Positions 11,571 through 22,300 of a stretch of 64,000 nt of DNA are shown here, piece by piece (the first letter of the stretch is position 1; every line of letters starts with the position of its first letter). The notes under the pieces are model-generated. The model had not been told where the DNA came from. It did no database searches and saw only the letters and a program-made list of their open reading frames with translations. The position numbers and the translations under genes were made by a program. Source of the stretch: Erigeron canadensis (taxonomy: Eukaryota > Streptophyta > Magnoliopsida > Asterales > Asteraceae); contig NC_057761.1 in the NCBI RefSeq assembly GCF_010389155.1, positions 14,820,501 to 14,884,500 of the forward strand, in the 5' to 3' direction.

Positions 11571-11583
11571 TACTCTAATACCA
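11571..11583 (-). other. Primer binding site of element F
   Basis: The minus strand reads TGGTATTAGAGTA, one change from the copia consensus TGGTATCAGAG, two bases inside the LTR end at 11586. The gag start follows about 60 bp later. Confidence 0.7.
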
Positions 11584-11585
11584 CC

Positions 11586-11735
11586 TGATAGGTCCCTAAG
11601 GAGATAACAGGATGGTTTAAGATGTCTCAAAGAGTTGTAGACGGGGGGGGGGGGGGGGTGAATACAACTTTTAAGCAGCCTGAAAATACTTTTAATATGG
11701 AATTTAAGTTATGTTAAAGTATTTGTCCATGTTCA
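11586..11735 (-). mobile_element. 5' LTR of element F, inner piece
   Basis: On the minus strand this LTR ends ...AGGGACCTATCA next to the primer site. It is cut at 11735 by element D and resumes at 15325. It is unlike the 3' LTR at 6335-6653. It contains a run of 16 G at 11643-11658, seldom seen in plant DNA and a place where the base count may be unreliable. Confidence 0.65.
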
Positions 11736-11989
11736 TGTAAAAGTGTAAATTTGAGCTCAATTTGTGCAAAATTGGTGTTAGTGTGTGAAAAGGTGTTTGT
11801 GTGTGTATGGAGGTTGAAGATGGAAAATGAGAGAGAAATTAGAGTGGAATGATTGGGATTAATTATGGAAATGTGAAAAAGCTTACAATTTGGTATGGAA
11901 AGTAGTATTTATACAAATGACTAACTTTCACTAATACTCCTTCCATTATTGAAATAATTACATTTTAACACCATTTTTTATCTCTAACA

Positions 11990-12722
11990 TTCTTTCCCTT
12001 GGTGTTGAAATGTAATACATGCATGACTCCTATCTTTAAATAAGAATTTGTTGATGAAGGTCTTCGAAGCTTTCTCATTGTTTTCAAGATCTTCCATCAA
12101 ACTTGACTTTACGTCTTTAATCATCAATCAATCTTGATATTGTCATGCAATTGATCTTTTCAGAGTAAATGCACTGCGGAAAATGGATTTGGCTTTTGAG
12201 CTATTGAACCACTTTGCGGAAGCTTGATCTTGGTTCTTTTGGATTTGAACATGAAAGCCTCTTCTTGACAATCTTAACTTTGTCACACTTCCCTTTAATT
12301 AATGATTCTTTCTCTTGAAGCATTTGGACAAGCATCTTTTTCATCACAAACTTCCCCTCGATCAAACAATCATATTTGCGTACCACCAACGCTTAAGTAT
12401 AGGGTGTACTCGCGGCGTACCCACCACGTTGGCGTTAGTTTTCTTCAAAGAATCAATTTGGGGTCATCCTTATTAACATATCTTCTTACTTCCCTCAAAT
12501 GATGAACTTTCTTGTTTCTCCCCATCAAATTTCAAGAAGACATTAAGGTTGTTCGACTTCATTTTTCTCTTTCTTCCCCTCATGATGAATGTGTGGCTAC
12601 ATGTTCATCATGTCTCTTTGAAGTTGAAACTGGGGAATCAACCATTATGAAGTAGTAGTCCAATAAACAACATTTTTAGCCCGGGTTATACACTGACATG
12701 TGTATAAGCCATATTCATCAAA
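11990..12722 (-). other. 3' tail of element D
   Basis: Non-coding. It holds the polypurine tract beside the 3' LTR and, at its upper end, the hairpin at 12683-12710. Short ORFs here are not supported. Confidence 0.5.
12683..12710 (-). repeat. Single hairpin like the 56-bp array units
   Basis: GGGTTATACAC and GTGTATAAGCC form a near-perfect 11-bp inverted repeat (one mismatch) around a 6-base loop. Position (just behind the coding region) and the outer GG/CC and TT/AA bases match the four units at 9256-9479. Confidence 0.75.
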
Positions 12723-13817
12723 TCACTTAACAACAACCTTTGGGACCCATTTTAGTGTAGGCCCAATGGTTTTTTTCTTGACACTCCAAACGAAAGTGTC
12801 ATCGATTCGACGAATAGAATCTGCAGTCCATGGAGGGTGAAAATTCGAAGTCGTTGAAAAGTTGAGTTTTCGTGGACGCAGTGGAGATGCAAAGACATTC
12901 ACTTTTTGCACTGCAAATGGTTTTGGTGCAAGATCAAATAGCTCCGAAAATGAATATTTGAATGTCCTTGACTCAGTTGACTTGGGCTTATAAAATGACT
13001 TTGGCACAGTCTTTGTCAACTGAGCTTTTGCTTGAGAGATGAACTTGGTATTGTCTTCAAATGATAAGAATGGAATAAGAGTCTTTGTTCCATCAATATT
13101 TGTCTTCTGAGAGTACCTTCTATCCTTTTCCAAGGCATAGTTGGTAAATTGAGACACTTTACGGTTGGGGGTTTTTGGAACATCACCAATCTTGTAAACA
13201 GGAGAACTACTCGATTGTTTCAGAAGAGCTTCAACTTTTGTATCAAGAGACTTCGACTTGAAAAATTCAATTCGACTTTCAATCTTCTCAAGTTGTTTTT
13301 CAACCGAAGAACTCAAATCAGACAAAGAAATTGTTGACACTTCAGCCTTTATCTTTGAAGCAAGAGTTGTTTCCTTCAAGAGACGAGCTTCCAAGTATGA
13401 AACTTGTGACATCAACTTATCATTCTTCTTCAAAGTTTGCTTGTCAATTTCATTCCAAACTTTAAGGTTTCCAATTTCATCTCGAAGTTCTTTTATCTCA
13501 CTTCTAAGCCTCACATTCCCAGCTTGAAAGTAGGTAATTTGTTCTTTCAGTTTGACATTCTCAGCTTGTAACATGACTACTTCCTCTTGAAACTTTACAT
13601 TTTCAGTTGCAATCGAATGAATCATTAACTTCATTACTTGACAAGGAGTTATTTCAGATTGCGAAAAAGTAGTCGTACAACATGAGCACAATCCACCTTT
13701 ATGAAGTTTTATTTCAGATGAAGTAGGTGTCTTGGGTGAAGAAGTTAACCAAAAATTGAAGACGTAATCATTTTTGACCGAATTTGAGATACTTGGACTT
13801 GTCATTTTGTTGAGCAA
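12723..13817 (-). CDS. Coiled-coil protein of element D (Gag C-terminal type)
   Basis: A 364-residue ORF read on the minus strand; the MTSPS start four codons in is an alternative to the first Met. Residues about 65-200 are a long coiled coil with clear heptads and repeated AENVKLKEQ/AGNVRLRSE units. Residues about 200-340 are Ser/Thr/Lys-rich. The end, VWSVKKKTIGPTLKWVPKVV, resembles the basic W-V-P-K end of long copia Gag proteins. I infer that it is the C-terminal coiled-coil part of such a Gag kept without capsid and zinc knuckle; a CSCC cluster near residue 45 is not a CCHC knuckle. It could let the non-autonomous RNA enter helper particles. The reading frame is intact, in contrast to its neighbours. 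Confidence 0.65.
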   Translation of the reverse strand: MLNKMTSPSISNSVKNDYVFNFWLTSSPKTPTSSEIKLHKGGLCSCCTTTFSQSEITPCQVMKLMIHSIATENVKFQEEVVMLQAENVKLKEQITYFQAGNVRLRSEIKELRDEIGNLKVWNEIDKQTLKKNDKLMSQVSYLEARLLKETTLASKIKAEVSTISLSDLSSSVEKQLEKIESRIEFFKSKSLDTKVEALLKQSSSSPVYKIGDVPKTPNRKVSQFTNYALEKDRRYSQKTNIDGTKTLIPFLSFEDNTKFISQAKAQLTKTVPKSFYKPKSTESRTFKYSFSELFDLAPKPFAVQKVNVFASPLRPRKLNFSTTSNFHPPWTADSIRRIDDTFVWSVKKKTIGPTLKWVPKVVVK

Positions 13818-13899
13818 AGGTGGAAAGAAATGAGTGTGTTTTAAACTGAAATGAAGAATTAAAAATGAAAAACGGAAATTTTGATTTTTGCGTTTTTGA

Positions 13900-14450
13900 A
13901 GGTAAGATGATACGAGATCGTTTTGGAAGTGGTATGAAAAAAAATTTTAGTATAAAAGGTTGAAAATGAAACGATCTTGAGGAGATCGTTTTGGAATTTA
14001 AAGCGTGAAAGGTGAAACGATCTTGATGAGATCGTTTGAGAAAACTGGTGTGAATTTTTCTAAGTATAGAAATTTTCGAAAATTTGGGCAGAGTTTTGTT
14101 TAGAATTGGAAGGGTAAAAAAAATATTTTTGAGCAAAACCGGTCCGAAAATGTCCAGTTACCTAGAGTTTATGGTTCCCAACCAAAACACTAAACCACAC
14201 AACCACAAACTCAATCACACAGATCAAACAACTCAAAAAGTCACTAAAAAAAGACTTGAAGTTGTTTTTGGGATAAAAAGGGCAAAGAGATTGTCTTGGC
14301 TCAAATAGCCAAAAGAGATCGTCCTATGACAGATCGTCTTAGAACACAAAAAGAGATCGTCCTAAGCAACGCTCGGCCAATGAGATCGTCTTAAAACTTA
14401 TTCAAACAAGATCGTTCTGTTTCAATAAACAAGATCGTACTGTATCAGCC
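13900..14450 (-). repeat. Leader of element D with an array of GATCGT inverted repeats
   Basis: Between primer site and ORF. Two hairpins are AAACGATC / GATCGTTT at 13969-13976 / 13984-13991 and 14015-14022 / 14030-14037. At least six more AGATCGT(C/T)(C/T)T half-sites lie between 14270 and 14435. The same words form hairpins in the leader of element E (22405-23215). Confidence 0.8.
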
Positions 14451-15054
14451 TGACACCACACAGTGCTTGTTCCCCACTATCTCTTCAAAGAATTAATTTG
14501 CCAGCCAATGGAAAAATTCGAAACAACCAGCTGGATTTCCATTCACACAACAAACTCGACAATGGCTGACGATCAAAAATAATCCAGCCACTCACATGAA
14601 AACACGTGGATTGCACCAGCAGGAGCCTTTCTTGATAACTCCGTTCAATAAACGAAAATATAATATATATATATATATATATATTTCTTGTTCAAAACAA
14701 TGAATTAAACAATTTTAACATGAAATCATACGCCTCCACACTCACATGCGCCTAACATCTTCTGCTTTTTCACTTTTTCTATTTAGAATATTCAATTAAA
14801 TCAAAGTATGAACAACAGCTAATAAAATGTAAATCGTTTTGATTCTTCAAAAAGTAAATCGATGATAACTCTTTCGATTCTCAACGAAATTTGACAAATC
14901 TTATATCAAAAGAATCGTAATCGAAATCCTAATCGAACGGTATACAAATTACAGTATGAAATTGACTTGAACAGAAATCGATTTCGAAGAAAAATTGGTT
15001 TTCGGATGAGATTTCGATGAATTGAGCAATGGATCGTCAACGGAACGTTGTTTT
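14451..15054 (-). other. First part of the element D leader
   Basis: Non-coding, AT-rich, with a (TA)n microsatellite near 14662-14682. It contains the 5' untranslated RNA directly behind the primer site. No gene seen. Confidence 0.5.
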
Positions 15055-15324
15055 GCTCTGATACCAAATGTAAAAGTGTAAATTTGAGCTCAATTTGTGC
15101 AAAATTGGTGTTAGTGTGTGAAAAGGTGTTTGTGTGTGTATGGAGGTTGAAGATGGAAAATGAGAGAGAAATTAGAGTGGAATGATTGGGATTAATTATG
15201 GAAATGGGAAAAAGCTTACAATTTTGGTATGGAAAGGAGTATTTATACAAATGACTAACTTTCACTAATACTCCTTCCATTATTGAAATAATTATATTTT
15301 AACACCATTTTTTTATCTCTAACA

Positions 15325-16470
15325 GTTCAGTTTAAGATTAATCATATTAATGAAACAATAAGTAAATAAACAGAATATAAAGATAGTAAAGTAAAGTGCA
15401 GTCCAAGAACAAAATGCAAACTGATTTTCAATTGTTCTTTTATTAATAAATGAAAAGAATCACAAGTAGTTGTGGAACAAATTAGCCTACAAATCTAACT
15501 ACTTGGTTGAATAGCAAGTTACAACTTTTTCAATTAACTCTACTAGCCTAAGCTGAGTACAACACGGATCCAAGCTTATTAGCTCTAATCGTTGTGACAG
15601 TTAATGAAAGGATGCACACATTCTTGAAACACAAAGGATGGTTTATATTGACATCAACACAACCTTGGATGCCGTCCATTTCTTTCCACGCGTGTTGATC
15701 TAACGGTCTCTGCATATAGTAATATTGTACTTTTTGTTCCCTACTTGCTCACCAAGGTTGATCGTGCAACAATAATGTAATGGATACCTCATCGAATGTT
15801 TACAATCAAAACCTGGCACTTCTAGAATGTCCTTTTCTGGTCCTTATCCAGTTGATTGATGATATATACAAAGTTATAACAACACTAAAGCACTTGCAAG
15901 AATTCAGGCTGATAATGTACCTTCCAAGATGACTGTAAGATCCAAGCTGATTTCCACCCATCAGCTTGGTCTTCTATCCTTTTTCTTCATCTTTGATTTA
16001 AACCAAGTGCTAGTTATTCTATGTGATGCAACTTGAGAGATACCATCTTCTAGTGAAGGTGTTCCAACTAACTCAGATTGAAACCAGTCAAACTGACTCA
16101 GCTCCACCAAACACTTAAGTATTTCTAGGGTTGCTTGTCATCTTCAAATCTTTCTATTAATGTATGAGTGACTTGACTCCAATTATTTTCTTTTGATGGT
16201 CTGCAGTTAGTTACTGCACTTGGATAATTTCTTTTGATGGTTACAGCTTCAAGCTATACTTGTGAACATTTTGCAGCTTGGTGGCTGCTTTTGTGAATAT
16301 TGCAACTTATGGGCTGTCTTAAAAGCAGTTATAGCTGCTTTTCTTTGAACGTGCTTCTTTGCATGCTTATTTTATGGATATATCTGTGTTGCGGGTATCT
16401 GTTAGACATACTTTATATAAATGTCCTTTCTTTTAATCTTTGGAGTTTGATTATATGGTCGTCCCCATTG
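15325..16470 (-). mobile_element. 5' LTR of element F, outer piece
   Basis: Continuation of the LTR interrupted at 11735 by element D; the GTTCA duplication at 15325-15329 marks the join. It has no ORF of note. Words such as AGCAGTTATAGCTGCTTTT suggest a compact non-coding LTR. I cannot place the outer end; about 16470 is an estimate, because the LINE tail starts at 16522. Confidence 0.45.
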
Positions 16471-16521
16471 TTGTATTTTTTTTTCTTTTTTTAAAGAAAT
16501 ATTTGATAAATATAAAAAACC

Positions 16522-16974
16522 TTTTTTTTTTAGTTAATGGGTATACCCCATAAAATTTTATACCATCACCAAAAAATTATTACAAACCAAGTAGTATCGC
16601 TAACATACCATACTAGTTCATATACATGACAAACCATGTATATGTAATCAAGCGAAAATACACAATCAAGGACAAAGCTACACACTAGTTACATCATATT
16701 GCTATAATCTAACTACTATGGATATAAAGTAGTCTTCATGTGAACTTAGCTCCCATTATGATCATATACCACTAGCGCACATGGTAGGTTCCAATCTTCC
16801 ACAAAATGATTTACCAAGATAGTATTTTTAAATCGTAGGGTAACAAGCTTAAATCGGACTGTTGAAGCAATTAAATCACAAATATGGTTCATTGGCCTTG
16901 ATACATTAGAGAATAATCGTTGACTTTTTTCCTGCCAAATAAAGTAGGTCGTGGCAGCTACCAGCAACTTTTCT
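16522..16974 (-). pseudogene. 3' end of a LINE: last ORF2 residues, 3' UTR and poly(A)
   Basis: On the minus strand, 16974-16746 encodes the end of a plant LINE ORF2 (KLLVAATTYFIWQEKSQRLF ... DHNGS, stop at 16746). A 215-bp 3' UTR follows, then poly(A), seen as nine T at 16522-16530. LINE ORF2 copies the element RNA at the target site. The protein resumes at 55013 on the far side of a composite insertion: the residues before the break there (VIGIDAE) join these in order. The five bases TTTCT occur at both break points (16970-16974 and 55008-55012), a target duplication of the inserted element X. Confidence 0.75.
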
Positions 16975-17027
16975 GATGCGTAAATCATGCAAAAACTCAA
17001 ACACAGCGGAAATAAACAAACACTTGA
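16975..17027 (-). mobile_element. Element X (solo-LTR-like), first piece
   Basis: X begins after TTTCT inside the LINE and is broken at 17027 by LARD1, which duplicated CTTGA. Other pieces of X are 26711-26927 and 54202-55007 (second copy 39325-40106), about 1.07 kb in all. On the minus strand X starts TGTCCAGG. It has no coding part, so a solo LTR is the simplest reading. Confidence 0.55.
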
Positions 17028-17670
17028 TGTTGGTGTATGTCACCCTTCGTGACGGAACAAGACCTTCGTGACAGAGCCAACCCTGCGTGACGAAGGTATC
17101 TGCTGTAAGCCTTATCTAAATATGGAAGTGATTATCTCAATCTCTTCCTCCTAAATTAAAGAGATTTGCTCTTTTCTCGTCCTAAATACCATATCTGACA
17201 TATTATTAAGAATATTCTCTAAAACCCTAAACTTATTCTCTAAGATTTCTATCCCTATATATATGGATGAACCTAAATCTAAATTCTCATTCTTCTCCTC
17301 TCCAGAAAACACACACACATATCTGGACGTCCTCTTCTCTCTATAAGAGATGCTCCAGCAACCTACAATAATATCCTCACATATCAGCAACATGCGGCGG
17401 GACGATGACTCTCCGTCCCGAAGCCTCCCACAGCCTACAATGATTAAGCAAAAGCATCCTTGGATATCGGATATGATAATATCCTTCCATGAGCATTCTA
17501 AACACAATCAACCAGATCCATAATCATCGACACTATCTCAATTGGCCATATATCAATCATATTCGATTGGCGTAAAGAGATTCACTCTACCTTCGAGGAA
17601 TCGCCAAAAAACAACCAAAAACACCCATCATCCCCTCTTCAAAACCTAATCTCGGTTTGGTGTACAATCA
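17028..17670 (+). repeat. 5' LTR of LARD1
   Basis: Starts TGTTGGTGTATGTCACCC and ends GTGTACAATCA. Promoter-like words are a telo-box AAACCCTAA at 17222-17230 and TATATATAT at 17256-17264, with a pyrimidine-rich stretch behind. GTGACG/CGTGAC words repeat near the start. Confidence 0.85.
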
Positions 17671-17672
17671 TT

Positions 17673-17689
17673 TGGCGCCATCCGTGGGA
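17673..17689 (+). other. Primer binding site of LARD1
   Basis: TGGCGCCATCCGTGGGA two bases behind the LTR. TGGCGCC is a common start of plant gypsy primer sites. I do not assign the tRNA. Confidence 0.7.
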
Positions 17690-17883
17690 CCTTTTGCTTT
17701 CAGATCCCATATCCACTTTCTCAAAATAACTATGATAACGCGCGTCGAACCAGACTTATTAAAGATGGGAGATGTACCCAAACAATACATGTCATGTGCC
17801 TCCATGTGACTTAGCACAACCTCTATATCTTAAGATCTCCCCCCTGTTTGGAGATCCCCTTTAAAAAATATATATATATATAT

Positions 17884-18175
17884 CCGCTGCGTGACGCGGC
17901 CTCTCTGTTTCGAGGCCCCTATGTTCTTAAAAGATTTATCCGCTATGTCACGCAGCCATCAGATCTGAAGATCTTTTCCCAGTTTGGATATCATTTTCTT
18001 AAAGCAATGTCTTCGCTGTGACACGCAGCCATCAAATCTGAACATCTCCTTTAAGTTTGGAGATCTATTTCTTAATAAATATCTTTGCTGCGACACGTAG
18101 CCATTAGATCTAAAGATCTCTTTCCAGTTTGAAGATTCTTTTCTTAAGAAACATCTCTGCTGCGACTCGAAGCCT
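17884..18175 (+). repeat. Degenerate tandem repeat of about 60-70 bp in LARD1
   Basis: Four to five units of the type GCTGCGACACGCAGCC ... AGATCTGAAGATCT ... TTTCTTAA, starting near 17884, 17941, 18011, 18075 and 18157, preceded by a (TA)n run at 17869-17882. LARD2 has the matching array at about 61285-61500. Confidence 0.65.
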
Positions 18176-18745
18176 CCAGATTTGAAGATCATCTCGATGT
18201 TAAGGACCTAGTTGTTAAAGGACCTATCACAGTAGCTCGCTACAACACGAAGGCTTCTATGTAACGAAGGCTTCTCCGTAACGAAGGATCCCGAAGCCTC
18301 CAGATTTGAAGATCATCTCGATGTTAAGGACCTAGTTGTTAAAGGACCTATCACAGTGGCTCGCTACGACACAAAGGCTTCTCCGTAATGAAGGCTCCTG
18401 AAGGCTCCAGATTTGAAGATCATCTCGATGTTAAGGACCTGGTTGTTAAAGGACCTATCACAGTAGCTCGCTACAACACGAAGGCTTCTATGTAACGAAG
18501 GCTTCTCCGTAACGAAGGATCCCGAAGCCTCCAGATTTGAAGATCATCTCGATGTTAAGGACCTTGTTGTTAAAGGACCTATCACAGTGGCTCGCTACGA
18601 CACAAAGGCTTCTCCGTAACAAAGTCTCCTGAAGGCTCCAGATTAGAAGATCATCTCGATGTTAAGGACCTGGTTGTTAAAGGACCTATCACAGTAGGTC
18701 GCTATGACACGAAGGTTTCTCCGTAACGACGACGCTCCGTAGCGA
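18176..18745 (+). repeat. Tandem array with alternating 124- and 107-bp units in LARD1
   Basis: The word CCAGATTTGAAGATCATCTC starts units at 18176, 18300, 18407, 18531 and 18638 (one change in the last), so spacings are 124, 107, 124 and 107 bp: a 231-bp higher-order unit. Long units carry an extra CTTCTATGTAACGAAGG segment. LARD2 has only about two units (61095-61285). Confidence 0.8.
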
Positions 18746-19228
18746 AGGCTATAATCTAATGATTTGATTCAAAAATATTATACTACTATTTGGACACCCC
18801 CATTCTGTTGATAGATCTATTGCCCCACGTGGCCTCCACATTTGAAGAGCTTTTGTGGGACATCTCATCGATGCCCTCATGCAACCCCGAGTTAAGAAAA
18901 TATTCCAAGCTATGCTTAGCACTCCACATGATTAAATCCCTAAACGAAGCATTCACGACCTTGATACCTCTTATGACATTCGGGTCATGGTGATATATCC
19001 CTACGACAGATAAAGGTCCGACACTACGCATCGTCATGAACCGGTTACGCCACGAAGCGCGTGGGTCACGAAGACTCACATCATTATTACACGGTCTCAT
19101 TGGCGAGCTATGTTATAGAGGGTAATCAATTGGAACTACGTCTCCTATAAAGGCTAGCTGAAATAAGGTCCGAATATTCATATCAAGATCTGACTTTTCC
19201 CTACAAAAGAAGAGGCTAGATATCCATA
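18746..19228 (+). other. LARD1 5' internal region, non-coding
   Basis: Matches LARD2 at about 60560-61060 in reverse. Open stretches here (for example 18790-18993) occur in both copies but lack any family features, and I do not call them genes. Confidence 0.5.
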
Positions 19229-19344
19229 GGTAGAGTATATTTTGGTTTCCCAAAAGATGATCTTGGGTAGAGTATATTTTGGTTTCCCAAAAGATGATCT
19301 GACATTTATATTTTGATTTTGGTTTCCCAAAAGATGATCTTGGG
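19229..19344. repeat. Repeat-filled junction between LARD1 and copia E
   Basis: A 35-bp block starting GGTAGAGTATATTTTGGTTT lies at 19229 and 19266 (period 37). Its second half (TTTTGGTTTCCCAAAAGATG) occurs a third time at 19317 as the genuine gag sequence. The GGTAGAGTAT part is LARD DNA and the rest copia E, so the join was copied during repair. Confidence 0.75.
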
Positions 19345-22300
19345 TTCAGTTTTGACGAGTTTGGAAATAACTCGTTTTATTAAATAATATGAAGTTGGAG
19401 CTTTGGAAAATAGGTTTTGAGATTCCTTATTTGTTTCAACTTTGATTTTGGTAGATTCAATCTTTTTCTCAGTTTCTAAATCAAAAACATATTCTCCCTC
19501 CATGAATTTATCAAAATCATCTTTTGTGAAGAATTTCACCAGAGGTTGATTAGCTTTAAATTCTTTTGAAATTTTTGAAAAATCAGGAACCTTGGGATCC
19601 AACTTCACATCATGAGTAGTTTCAGAAATTAGGTCAACTTGAACTAACACATCTTTGGTTTCACAAAAAATTTGAGTAGAAGTATCAACACCTATAATAG
19701 CACTAAGCTTAGGGTGAACAACTAACTCATCAAGAGTATCACAAGTGAAAAACCTATAGAAGTATCATATCAAAACTAAACTATGTGCAAGTTCGTCATT
19801 AGATAAATTAGATCGCACATAATCATCAGCTATAACAGTAGCAGCATTTTGACATGAATATTCAAGAGAATCAATCAGGGTTTGAATGGATGTATTGCTA
19901 GATGAAACACAAATAGTTTGGGTAGAATGGTCTATTAAAGCACTTAGGTCAGTTTGAGTAGAAACATTTACACAAACTTTCTTAGCATGTACAACAACCA
20001 ATTTATCCTTTGAATTTGGACTTTGAGACTTGAGATGATCAATGACTTTTTGTTGAGAATCCACCTTTTGTTGTAAACCTTCTATTTGTTTTTCCAAAAA
20101 TGTTGATGGAATATACATTTTAGTAGGTTTAGGTGAAGGACTAACAGATTCTTGGTTCTGAAAATTCGATGCAATTTCTTCCAATTTAAAAATTGAAGAC
20201 TTTTTTGTTTTGTAAGAAGTATTTAGAGCATCATAATTAACCAAAAAATCATCTTTTGGTTTCTCAACTTCATCGGTCTCAAATTCGTTATCCAATGGAC
20301 GAATAAATTGTTGTACCATACCAAGGCGAAGAAATTTTTCATCATACAAAGGTTCTATTTCATCCTTGGCTTTTTGCAATGGTGTGATATTCTCAAATCC
20401 CAACCCGAGAAGAAGATCATCTTTTGCAATTTTTGACTTGTTAAAATAGGCAGTGAAATCCAAGAGAGAGTTTTGTTCAACTTTATATAACTTCTCTTGA
20501 TAGAAAAGTATATTCTTTTTAAATTCCTCAACTTGTTTTTCAAGATTTTCAATCTCAACACCTTTTAGAAAGCAAGTATGATTTAAGTCAGAAATCTTCC
20601 TTTCGAGTTCAACATTGTTTGGTTTAGCTTCTTGAAGCTTCTTATTGAGAATATCAACATCCATTTATCTGGCATTTGCCCGAAGCCATTCATTGGTCTT
20701 TTGAATTTCAAGATCTTGATTGGATTTTTCAAGATCTTGAATGGTCTTTTCAAGATTATGACATTTTTGTAATAACTTAGAATCAGGAGAGGCATTCAAC
20801 TCACATTCTTTAACCAACATCTTTTCTTTATATGATTGAAACTCTTGTTTAATAGTATCATGATCAAAAAGTAATTTTGAATGTTCTTCAAGAAGTTTTG
20901 AAAATTCACTTTTAGACAATGAAATACTATTTTGCAACTTTTTGTTTTTGTTGGCTAAAGACTTAATATGAGTTGTCAAGTTAGACAGAGCTAAATTAAG
21001 TGGCTCTTTATCTCTAACTAATGCAAAAGTAGAGTTCAGATTTACCTCATCATTCGGGTACTCATCATCAGTGGTTTCTGCTTCAAAAACATTGTCCTTG
21101 GCCAACCTTGCTATAAAGCAAACATTAACAGAGAGATCTTCATTCTCATCATCGGCGAGCAATAGCCATTTGTCATCTTCAGCGAGCAAAGCATGTCCAG
21201 CTTCAACTTGTTTGGCTAAAAGCATCTTCTGCTTGTAGTACTCATAGTTCCGCTTTCGAGGTTGCTTGCAATCAATTGCAAAATGACCAGGAATTCCACA
21301 GTTATAGCACTTTTTGTCAGATGCTTTACCCTTCTCAACAATTTGATTCTCATAGCCTTCTTTCTTTTCAACATGCTTTGATCCAGCTGATTCACCTTGT
21401 TCATAATTTTTGGAATGATAGTGTTCCTTCTTGGGAAATGCACTTGTGGAAGAATTGCGGAGATTGTTATTTATTGGCCTCACTTTGTAGAATTTCTTCT
21501 TGAAATGCTTAGTTACCGCAGCAAGAGCTTGATATAGTTCATCTGAGACACCATCTCTTGTAGCCATCATATCATCTCCCTCCTCATCAGATGAAGAAAC
21601 AACCACCATTTGCCTTTTGAGAGCTTCAGAGACCTTCTTTTCAACAATCAATGTCAAAGGATCAGAAGATACAACTTCTGGCATTTTGTTTGATGAAGCT
21701 TTGTTTAGAACTTGATGTTCATTGAGTTTGAAGGATTCATGAAGATTATGGATGGTGAACTTGGCCAGATTTTGATGTTGCTTAATCTGTGTTCCAAAAT
21801 CTTCCCATTCAAGACCAAGAGCTTTGATGAATTTGATGTTTAAATCAATCTCTGATTTCTTGACATTGTTCTTCCTAAGTTCATTTATGACATTGCAGAA
21901 TCTACAGTAGACAGCCTCTAGAGATTCATTTGGCAATTTGCTGAAGTTATCAAACTCAGTCAACACATTTGTCAATCTTATTGTTGAAGTCAAGTCAGAT
22001 CCTTCTATTTTTCTTGCCACCTCATCCCATATCTCCTTGGCTGTATCATAAGAATCAACAGAACCATAGATTTCATCTGGTAGTGCTTTGTATAAGCATG
22101 ATCTAGCTCTGTTATCTGTAGTTGTTCGATCTTTTTGTTCAACATTCAAAAGATCAAGAGTGAGTATTGCACCGGTAGTGGGATGGCGATGAATTGCAAG
22201 TCCATTAAGAATGGAATCTTTAAGTAGGTGACCATTTAGTTGACATTCCACATAGTCCATGAATCTTTTCTTCCATAGTCCATAAGAACCACGGTAGGGA

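Larger units (their letters stand above)
11736..15324 (-). mobile_element. Non-autonomous copia-like element D (3.59 kb)
   Basis: A complete element on the minus strand with a 5-bp target duplication GTTCA (11731-11735 and 15325-15329). LTRs are at 15069-15324 (5', 256 bp) and 11736-11989 (3', 254 bp), with TG...CA ends and a TATAAATA-type box near 15240-15247. The primer site TGGTATCAGAGC is at 15055-15066 and the polypurine tract AAGGGAAAGAA at 11990-12000. The only ORF that looks real is the coiled-coil protein at 12723-13817. Protease, integrase, reverse transcriptase and the usual gag capsid and zinc knuckle are missing, so it must depend on a helper element. The two LTRs are nearly identical, so the insertion is fairly young. 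Confidence 0.85.

Noticed and set aside
13768..14136. 122-codon minus-strand ORF upstream of the coiled-coil ORF
   Set aside because: It lies in the element D leader over the GATCGT hairpin array, is rich in Phe/Ser/Lys from AT-rich DNA and has no family features.
18786..19100. Similar short ORFs at 18786-19100 and 60806-61009
   Set aside because: They occur in both LARDs only because the DNA is the same; no protein family features and no start context.
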